From: JAGVSR01 sp964589785
GTDB taxonomy: Bacteria; Pseudomonadota; Alphaproteobacteria; Rhizobiales; Hyphomicrobiaceae
NCBI GenBank assembly: GCA_964589785.1
Contig: CAZPUQ010000004.1
Location: 124,001 to 188,000 of the forward strand
DNA length: 64,000 nt
Direction: 5' to 3'
Made by a program: the position numbers and the translations under genes. Shown in pieces: positions 25,544 to 34,448 of the stretch (position 1 is its first letter; each line of letters begins with the position of its first letter). The notes beneath the pieces are model-generated. The model ran no database searches, was not told the DNA's origin, and saw nothing but the letters and a program-made list of their open reading frames with translations.

Positions 25544-26023
25544 CTATTGCGCGACCTTCTCCAGCGCGGCGCTGAGGCGCTTCTGGGACGCCCCCGGCAC
25601 TTTGAATTCCTTGACCTTGTCGAGGTTGACCGGCTTGCCGACCTGGACGACAGCGATCATGCCCATGCTGTAGTGCGGCAGGCATTTCACGGTGTACAGG
25701 CCCTCCTTCTCGGCCTTGAACACGACCTCGGCGTTGAAGGCGCCCTTGATCGTCGGCGCGCCGTCCGGCCAGATCTCGGTCACGCTCTCGACGTTGTGGC
25801 CCTTGTCGGTCGGAACGAACTTGACGGTGTCGCCGACGTCCACCTTCACGAACGACGGCTCGAACGCCATCGGCTGTCCTGCGTTGTCCTTGTTGCGCAT
25901 TTCAATGACGTGCTCGGCCGCGTTCGCGGCGGCGCCTTGCATCAGGATCGCGGCAATGGCGATTATCGTTATGATGGCCGCGACGACGATCTGCTGCCGC
26001 GACGCGAGTAGGCGCATTCTCAT
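25544..26023 (-). CDS. pseudoazurin-like type 1 blue copper protein
   Basis: A periplasmic single-electron carrier. The 159-residue product has a signal peptide ending AANA before AEHVIEMRNKD. Copper ligands are the His of KGHNVES and the Cys, His and Met of CLPHYSMGM, with the spacing of pseudoazurin/amicyanin. The family donates electrons to nitrite or nitrous-oxide reductases or accepts them from periplasmic dehydrogenases. No such enzyme is in the window, so the partner is unknown. ATG 26023 is preceded by AGGAGA. Confidence 0.92.
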   Translation of the reverse strand: MRMRLLASRQQIVVAAIITIIAIAAILMQGAAANAAEHVIEMRNKDNAGQPMAFEPSFVKVDVGDTVKFVPTDKGHNVESVTEIWPDGAPTIKGAFNAEVVFKAEKEGLYTVKCLPHYSMGMIAVVQVGKPVNLDKVKEFKVPGASQKRLSAALEKVAQ

Positions 26024-26515
26024 GGTGTGCTCTCCTGGTTGTGACTCTGCCTTGCAGGCAGCCGCAAGCCGCGGCGATCGCCGTCAAGGGCTACGCCAGC
26101 TCTCGCGAGCCGGCAGGGAGGCGTGCTCCCATTCTCAGATCGGGGAATTGAAGACCCTGTTTGCCGCTGCCGACGCGCGCGCTGTCGGCTCAGCGCGAGG
26201 CTTTCCGGGCGACGCGATCCGGACGCAAGGGCGTCCTGCGGGTTTTGAGTTCGATTCGGCCGTCGCTTCGGCGACAGACCTTCGTCGTTTGCAGGTCACG
26301 GCCGCGTGGACCGCCGCTGCGGGATCGAATGCAGAGCATAGGCGTCTCCTGATCGACGAGGTTCAAGGCCTCGACATAGGGAATGCAGACCGCAAACCGG
26401 TCCGCACGCGCCGTCCTTATATCCGATGCAGCAAGTCGTCAATGAAAACGCTTGTGATCTCAGTTATTTAGAATTGGAATGGCTCTAGCATTCCGGCGCT
26501 CGCGACGGGTCCGGC
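26024..26515. other. Gene-free stretch between pseudoazurin and hemF
   Basis: About 490 bp with no reading frame I can support. It must contain the pseudoazurin promoter on its left side. The central part is of mixed composition with no recognisable coding remnant. Confidence 0.4.
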
Positions 26516-27436
26516 TCAGGGCCATTTGACCACGGGCGGAAGGGAGGAAAGGATGCTTTCCACGTTGCCGCCGGTCTTGAGGCCGAACGTCGTGCCGCGG
26601 TCGTAGAGCAGGTTGTACTCCACGTAGCGCCCGCGGCGGACCAACTGCTCGTCGCGGTCGGCTTCGCTCCACGGCGTCATCCAGTTGCCGCGCACGATCA
26701 TCGGATAGACGCCGAGGAAGGCGCGGCCCACGTCCTCGGTGAACGCGAACGCCGCGTCCCAGCCGCCGTCGGCCTCGGTGGGCGCGAGATAATCGTAGAA
26801 GATGCCGCCGATACCGCGCGGCTCCTTGCGGTGGGGCAGATAGAAGTACTCGTCGCACCAGGCCCGGTAGCGCGGATAGTCGGCAACGGCATGGCCTGCG
26901 CAGGCCCGATGCATGGCGGCGTGGAAGGCGAGGCTGTCGGCATCGGCCGGCGTTCGCCGCCGCATGAGCATCGGCGTCAGGTCGGCGCCGCCGCCGAACC
27001 ACCACCGGGAGGTCACGACCATGCGCGTGTTCATGTGCACGGCCGGCACATGGGGGTTGCGCATGTGCGCGATGAGCGAGATGCCGGACGCCCAGAAGCG
27101 CGGATCGTCCTCGGCGCCGGGAACCTGCCTGCGGAACTCGGGCGAGAATTCGCCGTGGACCGTGGAGGTGTGCACGCCCACCTTCTCGAAGACCCGGCCG
27201 TGCATCATCGACATCAGGCCCCCGCCGGCGTCGGCGGCCGCGTCGCTGTCCGCCTCGACGGCCCGCCGCCAGGGTGTGCGCACGAAGCGGCCGGGCGCGT
27301 CGTCCGAGCCCGGCGCTCCCGCCGGCAGGTTTTCCTCCAGCCTCTCGAACGCGGCGCAGATGTCGTCGCGCAGGCCTTCGAACCACGCGCGCGCCTTGGC
27401 CTTGCGTTGGGACATGAGGTCGGAGTCGGCATCCAT
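26516..27436 (-). CDS. hemF: oxygen-dependent coproporphyrinogen-III oxidase
   Basis: Converts coproporphyrinogen III to protoporphyrinogen IX in haem synthesis, using O2. The 306-residue product is full length with the family blocks PAVHMNTRMVVTSRWWFGGG (substrate site), YEFYLPHR-like DEYFYLPHRKEPRGIGGIF and VEYNLLYDRGTTFGLKTGG. Cytoplasmic. ATG 27436 (MDADSDLM) was chosen over longer in-frame extensions because homology begins shortly after. It diverges from the first ABC exporter gene with about 200 bp between. Confidence 0.95.
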   Translation of the reverse strand: MDADSDLMSQRKAKARAWFEGLRDDICAAFERLEENLPAGAPGSDDAPGRFVRTPWRRAVEADSDAAADAGGGLMSMMHGRVFEKVGVHTSTVHGEFSPEFRRQVPGAEDDPRFWASGISLIAHMRNPHVPAVHMNTRMVVTSRWWFGGGADLTPMLMRRRTPADADSLAFHAAMHRACAGHAVADYPRYRAWCDEYFYLPHRKEPRGIGGIFYDYLAPTEADGGWDAAFAFTEDVGRAFLGVYPMIVRGNWMTPWSEADRDEQLVRRGRYVEYNLLYDRGTTFGLKTGGNVESILSSLPPVVKWP

Positions 27437-27642
27437 GAAGGTCGGGCCCTCTTCAGAACAAGGTCGCGGGGCCACGAGCCCCCGATCGCGCCACGCTTCT
27501 GGCACGATGCTGCCACAGCCGATAGTGTATTCGGGGCCACCCGGTCGAGGGGGATCGATTGCAGGCCGGGAGGGTTTCACCGTCCGGCCGCCCCGCATGG
27601 TGGGGCCCGCGCCCGCCCGCCAAAGCGAAAGGCCATAATCCG

Positions 27643-29517
27643 TTGTCACGGCTGTTCAAGCACTTTGAAAGGCGTATCGATCCCTTCGCCGGGGATGGGA
27701 CCGTGCAGCCGCCGGGAACCCTTGCCGCCTTCTACTGGCATTTCGTCGGCCAGCACTGGCGGGCGTTCGCCGTCCTCCTCTTCATGGGGCTGTGCGCCGG
27801 CGTGCTCGAAGCGTCGCTGTTCGCCTTCGTGGGCACGCTCGTCGACCGGATGCGCGCGGCGGTGAACCCCCACACCTTCATCGCCGACAACGGCACGCTT
27901 CTCCTGTTCATGGCCTTCGTGGCCGCGATCCTGCGTCCGCTCGTGTCGTTCGCCCACGACCTCGTCAAGCACCAGATGATCGGCGGATCGTTCACGACGC
28001 TCGTGCGCTGGCAGTCGCACGCCTACGTTCTGCGCCAGAGCCTCGGCTTCTTCCAGAACGACTTCGCCGGGCGGGTGGCGAACAAGGTCATGCAGGCCGG
28101 GCCTGCCGTCCGCGAGAGCGTGGTGCAGGTAATCGACGCCGTCTGGTTCGTGGCGGTCTATTGGCTGACGGCGATCGTCCTCTTCGCGTCCGCCGACCTG
28201 CGCCTCGTCGGGCCGCTGGCGGCCTGGTTCGTCGCCTACGTGCTGGTGCTGCGCCACTTCATTCCGCGACTGAAGGCGCGGGCCATCCAGACGAGCGAGG
28301 CCCGCTCCATGCTGACGGGCCGCATCGTCGACAGCTACACGAACATCCTGACCGTGAAGCTGTTCGCGCACACCGAGCGCGAGGATGCCTATGCGAAAAG
28401 CGCCATGCGCGAGCTGCTCGACAAGCAGCAGATGCAGCTCCGGCTGACGACGCTCATGGAAACGTCGCTGTTTGCGCTGAACGGATTGCTGCTCGTCGCC
28501 ATGTCGGGCCTTGCCATCGTGCTGTGGAGCCACGAGGCCGTCACGATCGGCGCCATCGCGCTCGTGATGGGCCTCACCATCCGCATCGTCAATATGTCGG
28601 GTTGGGTCATGTGGACGGTGGCCGGGATCTTCGAGAACCTCGGCATCGCGTATGAAAGCATGGAGACGATCTCGCGGCCCTGGAGCGTCCTCGACCGGGC
28701 CAGGGCGGCGACGCTCGATGTGACGAAGGGCGAGATCCGGTTCGAGAACGTGACGTTCCGCTACGGCCGTGCGCGTCCGCTCGGCGACGGCCACCGCGGC
28801 TCGGTGATCGACGGCCTGTCGCTCCGGATCGCGCCGGGCGAAAAGGTCGGGCTCGTCGGGCGCTCGGGGGCCGGCAAGTCGACGCTCGTCAGCCTGCTGC
28901 TGCGCTTCTATGACCTGGACGGCGGCCGCATCCTCATCGACGGGCAGGACATCGCCGCGGCGACCCAGGAGAGCCTCCGCGCGCAGATCGGCCTCGTGAC
29001 GCAGGACACCTCGCTGCTGCACCGGTCCGTCCTCGACAACATCCTCTACGGGCGGCCTGAGGCAGGACTTGCCGCCGCGAAGATCGCCGCCAGGCGCGCG
29101 CACGCGGACGCGTTCATTCCCGAGCTCGAGGACCTGGCGGGACGCAAGGGCTTTGCGGCGCATGTCGGCGAGCGGGGGGTGAAGCTGTCGGGCGGCCAGC
29201 GGCAGCGGATCGCGATTGCGCGGGTGCTTCTGAAGAACGCGCCGATCCTCGTCCTCGACGAGGCGACGAGCGCCCTCGACAGCGAGGTGGAGGCCGCCAT
29301 CCAGGAGAGCCTCAACGACCTGATGGAGGGCAAGACCGTGATCGCGATAGCGCACCGGCTCTCCACCATTGCCGCGATGGACCGGCTCGTTATCATGGAC
29401 GAGGGCCGCATCGTGGAGGAGGGCAGCCACGCCGACCTCATCCGCAGGGGCGGTCTCTATGCCGCGCTCTGGAAGCGCCAGTCCGGCGGGTTCCTGGGCC
29501 AGGAGGCGGCGGAGTAG
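27643..29517 (+). CDS. ABC transporter, fused permease/ATPase (exporter 1)
   Basis: A type I ABC exporter half-transporter. About six membrane helices over residues 30-330 precede an ATPase domain with Walker A GRSGAGKST, signature LSGGQRQR, Walker B ILVLDEATSALD and the IAHRLST switch. The start is uncertain. TTG 27643 (then SRLFKHFERRIDPF) aligns with the beginning of exporter 2, while a TTG at 27559 would add 28 residues. It is followed 43 bp later by exporter 2, with which it probably forms a heterodimer. The last 336 bp are almost identical to the end of exporter 2. The substrate is unknown. Confidence 0.9.
   Translation: MSRLFKHFERRIDPFAGDGTVQPPGTLAAFYWHFVGQHWRAFAVLLFMGLCAGVLEASLFAFVGTLVDRMRAAVNPHTFIADNGTLLLFMAFVAAILRPLVSFAHDLVKHQMIGGSFTTLVRWQSHAYVLRQSLGFFQNDFAGRVANKVMQAGPAVRESVVQVIDAVWFVAVYWLTAIVLFASADLRLVGPLAAWFVAYVLVLRHFIPRLKARAIQTSEARSMLTGRIVDSYTNILTVKLFAHTEREDAYAKSAMRELLDKQQMQLRLTTLMETSLFALNGLLLVAMSGLAIVLWSHEAVTIGAIALVMGLTIRIVNMSGWVMWTVAGIFENLGIAYESMETISRPWSVLDRARAATLDVTKGEIRFENVTFRYGRARPLGDGHRGSVIDGLSLRIAPGEKVGLVGRSGAGKSTLVSLLLRFYDLDGGRILIDGQDIAAATQESLRAQIGLVTQDTSLLHRSVLDNILYGRPEAGLAAAKIAARRAHADAFIPELEDLAGRKGFAAHVGERGVKLSGGQRQRIAIARVLLKNAPILVLDEATSALDSEVEAAIQESLNDLMEGKTVIAIAHRLSTIAAMDRLVIMDEGRIVEEGSHADLIRRGGLYAALWKRQSGGFLGQEAAE
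29164..29499 (+). repeat. Near-identical direct repeat, copy 1 (3' end of exporter 1)
   Basis: It matches 31045-31380 with 2 differences in 336 bp, covering the ABC signature to the C-terminus. Upstream of it the two genes differ strongly. Confidence 0.9.
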
Positions 29518-29559
29518 GCGGCGAAGTCGGGCGGGCCCGTTCATCGAGTGTGCACCGTC

Positions 29560-31398
29560 ATGTTCGCCATCTTCGAAAAGCTCATCGACCCCTACCGGAG
29601 CGTTCCGCTGTCCCCGCCGCCGGCGGGCCTCATGGCGTTCATCTGGCATTTCGTCCGGCCGGTCTGGCCGGTCGTGGCGGCGATCACGGCGCTGACGGCG
29701 CTGATCGCGATCCTCGAGATCGTCATGCTCGACTACGTCGGGCGCTTCGTCGATCTCATGGCGAACGCAGACCGGGCGACGTTCTTCGAGGCCCACGGCG
29801 CCGAGGTCGGGCGGATGCTCCTGCTCGCGCTCGTGGTGCTGCCGCTGCTCGCGGTCATGTGGGAGTTCGTGTTCCACCAGTCATTCGCCGGCAACTTCCC
29901 GATGATGATCCGCTGGCAGGGCCACCGCTACATGCTCCGCCAGTCGCTGGCCTTCTTCCAGGACGACTTCGCCGGCCGCGTCGCCAACACGCTGATGCAG
30001 ACGGCGCTGGCCGTGCGCGACGGCGTGGAGCGCGTCATCAACACGATCGTCTATGCCGTCGTCTATGTGGCGAGCGCGCTCGTCGTGCTGGCTGCGGCCG
30101 ACTGGCGGCTCGCCATCCCGCTCGGGATCTGGATCGCCGCGTACGTGGGGGCGGGCGCCTATTTCATGCCGCGCCTGTCGCGCCTGTCCGAGGCGCAGGC
30201 CGATGCCCGGTCGGTCATGACGGGCCGCGTCATCGACAGCTATACCAACATCGTCTCGGTGAAGCTCTTCGCCCACACGGCCGCCGAGGATGCCTATGCG
30301 AAGGAGAGCATGGCCACCTTCATGGACACGGTCTACGCGCAGATGCGCCTCGTGACCAAGCTCAACATCTGCCTGCGGCTCCTGAACTACGGGCTGATGG
30401 CGTTGACGCTCATCGTCGCGATCCTGCTGTGGCGGAGCGAGTACGTCACGGTCGGCGCGATCGCGGTTGCAACGAGCCTCGCCCTGCGTCTCGATGCGCT
30501 GTCCGACTGGGTGCTCTGGGAGGTGGCAGGCCTCTTCGAATCGATCGGCGTCGTCCGGGATGGGGCGGCCACGCTGGCGCGACCCCTCGGCATCGTCGAC
30601 CGGCCCGGCGCCAAGCCGCTGGCCGTGACGCATGGTGCCATCGCCTTCGAGAACGTGACCTTCCACTATGGCAAGTCCCGCGGCGTCATCGAAGGGCTCA
30701 ATCTCTCGATCGCCGCCGGGGAGAAGGTCGGCATCGTCGGCCGCTCGGGTGCCGGCAAGTCGACGCTCGTCAACCTCCTGCTCAGGTTCTTCGAGCCCGA
30801 GGCCGGCCGGGTGACGATCGACGGCCAGGACATCCGCGACGTGACGCAGGAGAGCCTCAGGCAGGCGATCGGCGTGGTGACGCAGGACACCGCCCTGCTG
30901 CACCGGTCGGTCGGGGACAACCTCCTCTATGGGCGGCCCGAGGCAAGCGGGGCGGAGATCGCGCGCGCCGTGCGCCTCGCCGCGGCCGACCGGTTCATCG
31001 CCTCGCTCAGCGACGCGCGCGGGCGGGCGGGGCTCGCCGCGATGGTCGGCGAGCGGGGGGTGAAGCTGTCGGGCGGCCAGCGGCAGCGGATCGCGATTGC
31101 GCGGGTGCTTCTGAAGAACGCGCCGATCCTCGTCCTCGACGAGGCGACGAGCGCCCTCGACAGCGAGGTGGAGGCCGCCATCCAGGAGAGCCTCAACGAC
31201 CTGATGGAGGGCAAGACCGTGATCGCGATAGCGCACCGGCTCTCCACCATTGCCGCGATGGACCGGCTCGTTATCATGGACGAGGGCCGCATCGTGGAAG
31301 AGGGCAGCCACGCCGACCTCATCCGCAGGGGCGGCCTCTATGCCGCGCTCTGGAAGCGCCAGTCCGGCGGGTTCCTGGGCGAAGAGGCGGAAGGGTAG
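29560..31398 (+). CDS. ABC transporter, fused permease/ATPase (exporter 2)
   Basis: A 612-residue type I ABC exporter, paralogous to the preceding gene (both begin with a FxxFEKxIDPF/Y-like segment and a WHFV helix). Its motifs are Walker A GRSGAGKST, signature LSGGQRQR and the DEATSALD Walker B with catalytic glutamate, so both sites of a heterodimer would be competent. ATG 29560 is used, and an upstream in-frame GTG (29548) is possible. The membrane part diverges from exporter 1, whereas the final 336 bp are nearly identical, which points to recent gene conversion. Confidence 0.9.
   Translation: MFAIFEKLIDPYRSVPLSPPPAGLMAFIWHFVRPVWPVVAAITALTALIAILEIVMLDYVGRFVDLMANADRATFFEAHGAEVGRMLLLALVVLPLLAVMWEFVFHQSFAGNFPMMIRWQGHRYMLRQSLAFFQDDFAGRVANTLMQTALAVRDGVERVINTIVYAVVYVASALVVLAAADWRLAIPLGIWIAAYVGAGAYFMPRLSRLSEAQADARSVMTGRVIDSYTNIVSVKLFAHTAAEDAYAKESMATFMDTVYAQMRLVTKLNICLRLLNYGLMALTLIVAILLWRSEYVTVGAIAVATSLALRLDALSDWVLWEVAGLFESIGVVRDGAATLARPLGIVDRPGAKPLAVTHGAIAFENVTFHYGKSRGVIEGLNLSIAAGEKVGIVGRSGAGKSTLVNLLLRFFEPEAGRVTIDGQDIRDVTQESLRQAIGVVTQDTALLHRSVGDNLLYGRPEASGAEIARAVRLAAADRFIASLSDARGRAGLAAMVGERGVKLSGGQRQRIAIARVLLKNAPILVLDEATSALDSEVEAAIQESLNDLMEGKTVIAIAHRLSTIAAMDRLVIMDEGRIVEEGSHADLIRRGGLYAALWKRQSGGFLGEEAEG
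31045..31380 (+). repeat. Near-identical direct repeat, copy 2 (3' end of exporter 2)
   Basis: Partner of 29164-29499, offset 1881 bp in the same orientation. The two differences are G/A in the GTGGAGGAG codons and T/C in GGCGGTCTC. Confidence 0.9.
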
Positions 31399-31541
31399 CC
31401 ACCGGGCTGTCGGGGTGGGCGCTTCTGCCCCGTCCGTTGTTGCGATGGATCAAGGAGCAGCGCCGAGGACGTGGCAGCCTCGTACCGGGACGGAGGAGGA
31501 GCGCCGGCGGGGCCGGCGCTGCAATCGACGGAGGACGGATC

Positions 31542-31745
31542 ATGACGCGGCTCGCGACACTCATCTGGATCATGCTCGGCATCACGTTTGCCGGGATCCT
31601 GGGCCTCGTCGTCCTGGCGGTTCCCTCGCTCGCCACCGAGGCGGCCGAGACGCTGCCCTGGGCGGCGCTCGCGGGGTTCGTGCTCGCCGTCCCCGCCTCG
31701 GTGGTCATTGCGCGCAAGATTCTCGCGCAGACCGGCAGCCGCTGA
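31542..31745 (+). CDS. Small two-helix membrane protein (67 aa)
   Basis: Two hydrophobic segments (ATLIWIMLGITFAGILGLVV and LPWAALAGFVLAVPASVVIA) separated by an acidic loop. GGAGGA at 31530-31535 lies 6 bases before ATG 31542, so translation is well supported. It is downstream of the exporter pair on the same strand, 143 bp away, and may be co-expressed. The family is not recognised, although similar CTP-synthase-leader-like short proteins occur in Rhizobiales. Confidence 0.65.
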   Translation: MTRLATLIWIMLGITFAGILGLVVLAVPSLATEAAETLPWAALAGFVLAVPASVVIARKILAQTGSR

Positions 31746-31785
31746 CGTCGGCGCGGCGAGGCGCGTACGCAACGTCAATCCGGTG

Positions 31786-32265
31786 TCAATCCGGTCCGCT
31801 GCCGGACGGAAAGCCCGCGGTCTGGCGGAGCGCTTCGCCAAGCACCATGGCTGCCGCCACCGCGACGTTGAGCGACCTGAGCGGGGGCATTATCGGAACG
31901 CGGACGACGGCATCGGCTGCCTCGCGCACGGGATCGGGGACGCCGGAGCTTTCCCGCCCGACGAGGAGCGTGTCGCTTGCTGCATACACGAATGCGGTGT
32001 GCGTGTCGGCGCCCTTCGACGAAAGGAGGATGAGCCGTCCCTGCTCTCCCTCGGCCTTGCGTCCGGCGAGGTAGCGCTCCCAGGAGAGATGGCGCGTCAG
32101 GCGAACGTGCGCGAGGTAGTCGAGCCCCGCCCGGCGCAGGTTCCGGTCCGAGATGTCGAACCCCGCCGGGCCGATGATATCCACCGGAATATCGAGGCAG
32201 GCGGCAAGGCGCAGGATCGTGCCGGTGTTCTGCGGGATGTCGGGCTGATAAAGCGCAAGACGCAT
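31786..32265 (-). CDS. trmL: tRNA (cytidine(34)-2'-O)-methyltransferase
   Basis: A SPOUT methyltransferase that 2'-O-methylates the wobble base of certain tRNA-Leu species. The 159-residue product has the family start MRLALYQPDIPQNTGTILRL and the C-terminal trefoil-knot SAM site RVPIMPPLRSLNVAVAAAMV. ATG 32265 was chosen from homology. It diverges from petA with about 300 bp between. Confidence 0.92.
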   Translation of the reverse strand: MRLALYQPDIPQNTGTILRLAACLDIPVDIIGPAGFDISDRNLRRAGLDYLAHVRLTRHLSWERYLAGRKAEGEQGRLILLSSKGADTHTAFVYAASDTLLVGRESSGVPDPVREAADAVVRVPIMPPLRSLNVAVAAAMVLGEALRQTAGFPSGSGPD

Positions 32266-32561
32266 GGATGAGCAAACCGGGCAGGGTCGGCGCACGCGTC
32301 CGCGGAGGAGGTAGCGCGGCCGGAAACATGTCTGTCACAGACCGGTGAGAGTGCTATTGAACAGGTGCGGCCAAACGATGCAAGACTTCACGACACGAGC
32401 CGGCCGGCGGGTCGTGGCGCTATAAGGAGCGTTGGTCTATTTGCGTAGCACCCGCGCCGAGTCGTCGGCACGGGCGCTGCGATTTTCCACGGCCGCCAAG
32501 GCCGTGGCAGGGGTTGGGCGGGAGAGCATTGGCCCGGCCCCCAAGCAATCTGGAGGATCAC
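32266..32561. promoter_or_regulatory. Divergent trmL/petA intergenic region
   Basis: 296 bp containing a 13-bp palindrome GTCTGTCACAGAC at 32330-32342 and the petA ribosome binding site GGAGGA at 32552-32557. Promoters for both directions must lie here. None is obvious by eye. Confidence 0.35.
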
Positions 32562-33134
32562 GTGGCTTCGATAGCAGAAGAGCCCCACCGCAGGGATTTC
32601 CTCGTCATCGCCGGCACTGCCTTTGCAGCCGTCGGCGGCGCGATCACCCTGTGGCCGTTCATTGCCCAGATGAACCCCGACAGCAGCGCCCAGGCGCTGG
32701 CCTCCGTCGAGATCGATCTCGCGCCGGTGAAGCAGGGGCAGGCCATCACCGCCATGTGGCGCGGCAAGCCGATCTTCATCCGCAACCGCACGGCGGACGA
32801 GGTGGAGCGGGCGCGGGCCGACGACAAGGCGAACCTGCCGGACGACCTGGCGCGCAACATGGGGCTGCCCGAGGGCGAGCCGGCGACGGATGCCAACCGG
32901 ACCAAGGCCGGGCACGAGAACTTCATCGTGCTGATCGGCATCTGCACGCATCTGGGCTGCATCCCGAAGGGGCAGGCGATCGGCGACAGCCGCGGCGAGT
33001 ACGGCGGCTGGTTCTGCCCGTGCCACGGGTCGCACTACGACACCGCCGGCCGCATCCGCAAGGGACCGGCGCCGCGCAACCTCGACGTGCCGCCCTACGA
33101 TTTCGTCGGCGATAGCAAGATCAAGATCGGCTAA
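32562..33134 (+). CDS. petA: ubiquinol-cytochrome c reductase, Rieske iron-sulfur subunit
   Basis: Electron-transfer subunit of the bc1 complex. The 190-residue product has a twin-arginine type N-terminus (HRRDFLVIAGTAFA) forming the single membrane anchor, and 2Fe-2S ligands in CTHLGC and CPCHGSHYD. The start is GTG 32562, with GGAGGA four bases before it and the canonical length. It is followed by petB after 11 bp and petC after a further 13 bp, the usual petABC (fbcFBC) operon. Confidence 0.95.
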   Translation: MASIAEEPHRRDFLVIAGTAFAAVGGAITLWPFIAQMNPDSSAQALASVEIDLAPVKQGQAITAMWRGKPIFIRNRTADEVERARADDKANLPDDLARNMGLPEGEPATDANRTKAGHENFIVLIGICTHLGCIPKGQAIGDSRGEYGGWFCPCHGSHYDTAGRIRKGPAPRNLDVPPYDFVGDSKIKIG

Positions 33135-33145
33135 GGGAGCAAATC

Positions 33146-34435
33146 ATGTCGGCTCACGAGTCGAACTACACCCCCACCTCGCGCATCGGCAAATGGTTCG
33201 ACGAGCGCCTTCCCGTCATGCGGCTGATGCATGGCCAGTTCATCGATTTCCCGACCCCGCGCAACCTCAACTACACCTGGACGTTCGGCGGCATCCTCAC
33301 TTTCTGCCTCGTGGCGCAGATCGTGACGGGCGTCGTGCTGGCCATGCACTTCCTGCCGAGCGCCGAGGGCGCCTTCAACTCGGTCGACCACATCCGCCGC
33401 GACGTCAACTTCGGCTGGCTGATCCAGCCGCTGCACGCGGTCGGCGCGTCGATGTTCTTCCTCGCCGTCTACATTCACATCTTCCGCGGGCTCTACTACG
33501 GGTCGTACAAGGCGCCGCGCGAGGTGCTGTGGATCCTCGGTGTCTTCATCCTGCTTGCGATGATGGCAACCGCCTTCATGGGCTACGCGCTGCCCTGGGG
33601 CCAGATGAGCTTCTGGGCGGTGACCGTCATCACCAACCTCTTCTCGGCGCTCGACAGCATCTGGGCGGGCCTCGGCACGGCGATCACCGAGTGGCTGTGG
33701 GGCGGATATGCGGTCTCGGGCGCGACGCTCACCCGCTTCTTCGCCCTGCATTACCTGCTGCCGTTCGTCATCTTCGGCCTCGTCGTGCTGCACGTCTGGG
33801 CCCTGCACGTCACCGGCCAGAACAACCCGACGGGCCTCGAGATCAAGTCGCGGTCGGACTGGGTGCCGATGTTCCCCTACGCGGTCGCCAAGGACGCGGT
33901 CGGCCTCTTCGCCTTCCTCATCCTGTTCGCGTGGTTTGCGCTCTTCATGCCCGACTATCTCGGCCACGCCGACAACTTCGTGCCGGCGAACCCGCTGGTC
34001 ACGCCCCCGCACATCGTGCCGGAGTGGTACTTCCTGCCGTTCTACGCGATCCTGCGCGCCGTGCCCTCCAAGCTCGGCGGCGTCATCGCCATGTTCTCCT
34101 CCATCCTGGTGCTCGTGTTCGTGCCCTGGCTCGACACGAGCCGCGTGCGCTCGGCGAAGTACCGCCCGCTCTATAGGATTGCGTTCTGGCTGTTCGTGTT
34201 CACCTGCCTGGCGCTTGGCTGGCTCGGCTCCAAGCCGGCGGAGCAGCCCTACGTCTTCTGGGCGCAGTTCTTCACGATCGCCTACTTCGCGTTCTTCCTG
34301 ATCGTCCTGCCGGTGCTCGGGCTCATCGAGACGCCGAAGCAGCTGCCGCGCTCGATCACGGAATCGGTGCTCGGCAAATCCGGCGGCGGCGCCGCCATTC
34401 CAGCCGGTGCGGCCGCCGCACCCGAGAAGCGCTAA
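33146..34435 (+). CDS. petB: ubiquinol-cytochrome c reductase, cytochrome b subunit
   Basis: A 429-residue polytopic membrane protein carrying haems bL and bH and the quinol Qo and Qi sites. Family features include WTFGGILTFCLVAQIVTGV in the first helix, the haem-histidine helices (IQPLHAVGASMFFLAVYIHI and FFALHYLLPFVIFGLVVLH), the GYALPWGQMSFW Qo-site helix and the PEWYF Qo motif (VPEWYFLPFYAILR). ATG 33146 is preceded by AAGGGAG. It is the middle gene of petABC. Confidence 0.97.
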   Translation: MSAHESNYTPTSRIGKWFDERLPVMRLMHGQFIDFPTPRNLNYTWTFGGILTFCLVAQIVTGVVLAMHFLPSAEGAFNSVDHIRRDVNFGWLIQPLHAVGASMFFLAVYIHIFRGLYYGSYKAPREVLWILGVFILLAMMATAFMGYALPWGQMSFWAVTVITNLFSALDSIWAGLGTAITEWLWGGYAVSGATLTRFFALHYLLPFVIFGLVVLHVWALHVTGQNNPTGLEIKSRSDWVPMFPYAVAKDAVGLFAFLILFAWFALFMPDYLGHADNFVPANPLVTPPHIVPEWYFLPFYAILRAVPSKLGGVIAMFSSILVLVFVPWLDTSRVRSAKYRPLYRIAFWLFVFTCLALGWLGSKPAEQPYVFWAQFFTIAYFAFFLIVLPVLGLIETPKQLPRSITESVLGKSGGGAAIPAGAAAAPEKR

Positions 34436-34448
34436 AGAGGATCGAGCC

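Noticed and set aside
26024..26515. Possible gene or pseudogene remnant between pseudoazurin and hemF
   Set aside because: Six-frame reading shows no motif, no ribosome binding site and no similarity I recognise. Left as non-coding.
27646..29877. Long leftward reading frame (about 743 codons) opposite exporter 1
   Set aside because: Antisense to an intact ABC exporter. Its His/Asp/Arg-rich composition is typical of the complementary frame of GC-rich coding DNA.
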